This document shows positions 60,250-64,000 of a DNA stretch of 64,000 bases, piece after piece. The stretch covers positions 15,493,405-15,557,404 of the forward strand of contig CM119266.1 of the NCBI GenBank assembly GCA_051294375.1. Direction: 5' to 3'. The position numbers and the translations under genes were made by a program. Each line of letters opens with the position of its first letter. Positions within the stretch are counted from its first letter, which is position 1. Below the pieces are notes generated by a model. The model was not told the DNA's origin. It saw only the letters and a program-made list of their open reading frames with translations, and searched no databases. This stretch comes from Paraspadella gotoi. Its lineage: Eukaryota > Chaetognatha.

Positions 60250-61962
60250 CTACCACATATTCTCAGCGATACCGACCACGCCTCCCAATGCCGCCCCCAT
60301 ACAATATTATCTCTTTCTCTCCTTTTTTCTCTCTCTCTTTTTTTTCAAAAATGACGTCGTTTTGCTTTTTTTTTTATTCCGCTCCCTTTTTTTTAACTGA
60401 AGCTGCGATACGAAAGTTTAATTCCTAATTTACATTAAAAAGATCAGCACTTAAGAGCTTAAAGGTTTAAGGGAACCCAGTGATGAAGGGGGGTCAGGGG
60501 GGGGTCAAAGGCTGATATCATAACGTTTGGTCCTTCAAACTCCCCCGATTTCAAAAATGTAACTCATTCTTCTCTCGTCTAACGGGGAAGTGGTCAAAAA
60601 ATTCGATGTTGTCAGCTCCGCCGATTTTCGTTTAAAAATTCGGTAAGGTGAAAATATTGTCAAAGTTTAGATTTTTTTTCACGTAAGGAAAAGTATAGAA
60701 TTAGAATAGAATTTCTTTTTTGTTTACAACTTTACACTTAACATTAATTATTGAAAGCCGACACTCGAGGAAACAAATGTCTTAGAAGAAAACAATGACT
60801 AAGACCACAATGAAAAAGTCGTCGACAAAGACGATAAATTCGGCAACAATGACGACAACGAATATAACGAAACAATGTGGTAGAACAGGACGAAAAGACA
60901 AAAACCAAGAGAATAGAAATGTTTTATATTTTTGATCTAACTGTTTATGAAGAATCCGAATCTTCAATAAAATTTTTTAAAAGATTTTACTATTTTATTG
61001 TATTTTACTATACTGTTCCCCAAACAATATGAACGAAATATTTTTCTATTCATCTAATTATCCTCGTTCGGTCACGCAAATAATTTTCTTATTCTCGAGA
61101 GCTCCACTCTAATATCCATGAATTCCATCGACCAGTTGAAAAAAGGTCTTTTTATCATTTTGAATTCGCCGTATGCGAACAAAAGATGAGGAAAAGATAA
61201 CTTAAAACGCGAATTCAAACGCGGTTATTAAACGTTTAAACCATTTCTTTTCTGTTTTCCCGCGTTTTATGCTGTAGTCTATTTTAAATGTTATTTTCAT
61301 ACATAACCGTCTTGAAAGATAGGTTTTACTCAAAACAGAGGATCATTGATTTTATCGAGGTTTGCCTTACTAAAATGAACTTTAACGAAGTCAATGTCAA
61401 AGAAATTAATTGGAAAACGGGTTTCCACGACCATGAAGGACGAGGTAAATCTTAAGTTGAAGAGCAAGAATCTCTTGCCGCCAGGATCATTATAAGCGCC
61501 CACTCATTTTTTTTTCCAAAAAAACTTTCACGAATCTTTCAAATTTTGTTTACAAGAAAATAAAATTCTCCCCTGACGACTTTCCATTGAAGATTTCAAC
61601 GCTCGGACGAGATATAACCGGCCNNNNNNNNNNCCGATCATAAAAGAACCTTTTACAGAATGAACACCGGTATTCATTGAGAAAAAAAATATTACAATTT
61701 TTTTAATAATATAACGAGAAAACAGTTTGTCCTCCTCTTTATTTCTAAACATTTTTTTTGTTTTTATTTTTATTTCAAATTTAAAACATTAAAATAGTTT
61801 TCCAATTTAAAAGAAAGTTATCATTCTTATAATAAAATTTCCTCGAACTTATTAGCCGCTAAATTTTGTCAACAGTTGCAGTCGTGATTCTGAAAGCCTC
61901 ACCTAGACCGCTCTAACATCGCTCACCCCTGACCAGTAACGACCCGTCCGACTCGTCTTGGA

Positions 61963-62736
61963 ATGATCTCCCCAGCTTCCATCGCGTGGTTGCTCCTCGT
62001 CTTTATGGGGACCAGCTGGAGTTACATGTGCGTGATGATCTCGCTCCTGGCCGGTCGAGTGGATCTTGCGACGACCTTGTGGAGCTGGGGGCTCTGCAAT
62101 CTCGTCGTTGCCGTCCCCCTCTCGCTCCACTTCCGAGAGTCGCCTTTGGGCCCCGCCAAACTCGAGACGAGATGGCGCTGTCAGCTGTTTGTCTTGGCGG
62201 CAATGGAGATCTTGACGAAGGTGAGAAATGAGTATGAGTCTGAAGTGAGGAGAAGGCCCAGGGGGTCTTGGAGATTTTTTTCTCCAGTTGCCTGAGCTTT
62301 CCAGAACTTGTAATCCGGCGGTAGGCATTAAAGCGTAGCAAAAATATTAAAATAAAGTAGAATCAAAAATTGAATATTTTTTTATTTTAATTTTTATACA
62401 TATTTATACCTAGTACTCACCATAGAAAATGTCAAAGTTTTAAAATGGTTATTTCTTATTTTTAAAAGCAGATTCGAATTTCTAACGAAAAGTTGATAAA
62501 AATTATATATCAATGTTCTTTAGTCTTTAGTCAATGATCTGCAACTTTCACTAGTAGGCATAATATCAGTGGTTTTACCGGCCTCTAACCGTTCAGACCA
62601 GGGCTGGAACTCCGAACAATTGGGTTCTGAGATGAAGCGTTATGGCACAGTCAGATGGAAAAGGCTTTTCCGGCTCTCTTTTTCCAGAGCGTCCATTTCT
62701 GTTCCTCTATTGCTTTAAAATTTAAATTAAAAAAAT

Positions 62737-62791
<55 letters not shown>

Positions 62792-63518
62792 CCAGGTGCT
62801 CACTGCCGCGATCCTGACAGGCAGCCCCATTGGCGACGCCGCCTCCCTCTGGAACTTAAGCGTCATCTTCTCCATGCTCATCCAAGCGGCGCTGTTACGC
62901 CGGGCGCCGGGCGTCGTTCAAATCGGCGCCGTCGTCGTCACCCTCGTCGGCATCGTCCTTATCCAAAAGCCGAGCTTCATCTTCGCCGGCTACGAAGTGG
63001 AACGCATCGCCGCAAGATTCCCCCATAGAAAATACTACTACATCTTGGCCTTAAGCGAGGCCCTTCCCTACGCCCTCATGTTCGTCCTCTCCGAACATCT
63101 CCAGCTCCGTGGTGTCCACTGGAGCGTTTTTTATCTCAACAACGCCGTGGGGCTGCTGGTATCGGCTGCGGCGACGACGCTGGCTGCACCGTCGCGCCAT
63201 CTCGCTTTCCTCGCTTCGTTGACGGCTCAAGAGGCGGTGGAGTATCTCTTCGTCGGGGTCTTCGATCTGCTCGCCCACTCTTGCCTCTTCGTCGCAGTGC
63301 AGCACATCAGGTCCGAGGTGGTCGCAGTCTTCGCCACGCTCGAGATCCCATTCTCGTATCTGTTGGGCTTCGTTTTCTTGGGTCAGCGACCCGAGGCGTT
63401 GGGCATCACGGGGTCCACCTTGATCTTTGGAGCATTGATCACTCTTTCTATTTCCAAGAGAATAGGGGAGAAAGAGAAGGAGGAAGAAAATAAAAAGTTG
63501 ATGGATGGAAAAGAATAG
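61963..63518 (+). CDS. EamA/DMT-family membrane transporter, 326 aa, two exons
   Basis: Exon 1 is 61,963-62,220 (86 codons, phase 0, donor AAG|GTGAGA). Exon 2 is 62,796-63,518 (acceptor ccgccag, stop at 63,516). About ten hydrophobic helices are visible, starting with IAWLLLVFMGTSWSYMCV. Exon 2 opens in the middle of the first EamA half (ILTGSPIGDAASLWNLSV, then the characteristic VVQIGAVVVTLVGIVLIQK). The second half ends with IRSEVVAVFATLEIPFSYLL and a LGITGSTLIFGALI helix. This two-fold EamA layout defines the drug/metabolite transporter superfamily, which includes SLC35-type nucleotide-sugar carriers. Substrate and membrane cannot be told. The C-terminal tail is charged (EKEKEEENKK). Length is normal for the family. 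An antisense frame over exon 1 was rejected. Confidence 0.85.
62221..62795 (+). other. intron of the transporter gene with (CT)n acceptor tract
   Basis: 575-base phase-0 intron. Its last 60 bases are a (CT)n microsatellite (62,738-62,790) running straight into ccgccag, so the microsatellite itself serves as the polypyrimidine tract. Confidence 0.75.
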
Positions 63519-63561
63519 AAAAAGTTATTTTGAATTCCGTTTACATATTTGTAATATTTAT

Positions 63562-63567
63562 AATAAA
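63562..63567 (+). terminator. poly(A) signal AATAAA of the transporter gene
   Basis: AATAAA lies 44 bases after the stop codon, in AT-rich sequence. Another AATAAA near 63,831 is an alternative. Confidence 0.45.
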
Positions 63568-64000
63568 TAATATATAATATATTCGTAATATAAGATATAA
63601 TGGCGATGTCATGCCTTTTGTCTGAAATTTGGTCTTGTTTTTTTTAATTATTTTTATCCAGTTATTGACTTTCTCCCATTAGGAGCTTTTCTTTTATTTC
63701 TTATTAAAAGCATTTTTTTTTCAGATTCCTATTGACTTTTAAGTTTGATGTTTGGTCTGTACCCAACTTTTTCACTTATATCTCTTTGTACAAAACATTT
63801 TTTTAACATTACTTTTTTAAAGGGTTGTAAAAATAAAGACTAAAACATTTTTAGTATTATCACCAGAAGTCCTGGTTGGTTTTATAACACAAAATAATAT
63901 TCATATTAAAGTATTGATGCTCGTGGCAGTATATAGGCGTGAACATAAAGGAGAAATAAAACTAGACGTCCAAAGGCTGTAGATTCAATATCAGAGTCTT
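63568..64000. other. AT-rich 3' flank
   Basis: No further gene or repeat could be supported up to the window end. Confidence 0.5.

Larger units (their letters stand above)
57890..61962. other. non-coding block upstream of the transporter gene
   Basis: Contains (CT)n at 58,780-58,840 and 60,163-60,245, a long (CTTT)n tract at 59,637-59,950, a CpG-richer patch at 58,540-58,760 with a CRE-like acgtca and an inverted CCAAT, and a 10-N gap at 61,624-61,633. No exon seen. Confidence 0.5.

Noticed and set aside
61903-62328. 141-codon minus-strand frame over transporter exon 1
   Set aside because: The sense strand encodes membrane helices that join exon 2 in phase; the antisense peptide has no recognisable features.

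Overview
This is a stretch of eukaryotic nuclear DNA from a draft assembly. Genes are split into short exons (80-250 nt) with GT-AG introns. The non-coding part is AT-rich and crowded with (GA)n/(CT)n, (CTTT)n and (ATTT)n microsatellites. A neural-cadherin (CadN-type) gene points to a bilaterian invertebrate, most likely an arthropod; the species cannot be named from the sequence. No operons, CRISPR arrays, viral genes or intact autonomous transposons were seen.

Layout. 1-8.6 kb: non-coding and repeat-rich, with a duplicated segment around assembly gaps, a family of hairpin-ended elements and a tandem pair of tRNA-derived SINE-like units. 8.8-12.1 kb, minus strand: two neighbouring genes for divergent J-domain-like proteins without the HPD motif; the larger (688 aa) carries a long array of 27-residue repeats. 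A possible C-terminal coding fragment of a further minus-strand gene ends against a gap at 12.4 kb. 12.6-17.2 kb: microsatellites and low-complexity DNA. 17.2-37.9 kb, plus strand: thirteen consecutive phase-matched exons (542 codons) of a CadN-type neural cadherin, covering parts of six cadherin repeats. Both ends of the gene are missing. 39-49 kb: non-coding, with dispersed repeats. 49.6-52.0 kb, plus strand: a complete six-exon gene for a 389-residue type I membrane protein with a signal peptide, immunoglobulin-like folds, one transmembrane helix and a short tail. 52-61.9 kb: microsatellites, a 73-bp minisatellite and one possible acidic, cysteine-bearing terminal exon near 57.6-57.9 kb. 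61.96-63.5 kb, plus strand: a complete two-exon gene for a 326-residue, ten-helix EamA/DMT transporter.

The genes do not form one pathway. The cadherin and the Ig protein are cell-surface proteins, the EamA protein is a membrane transporter, and the J-like proteins look intracellular. The strongest large-scale signal is structural. At least six segments are present twice with dense small insertions and deletions: 1.9/3.9 kb, 20.4/21.6 kb, 25.8/32.2 kb, 27.7-31.9 inverted against 35.8-39.2 kb, 43.2/43.9 kb and 47.5/49.0 kb. One copy of several carries exons broken by frameshifts, and most lie beside runs of exactly 10 or 25 N. Long-read gap filling is the simplest explanation, so the broken exon copies should not be read as real duplicated exons until checked.
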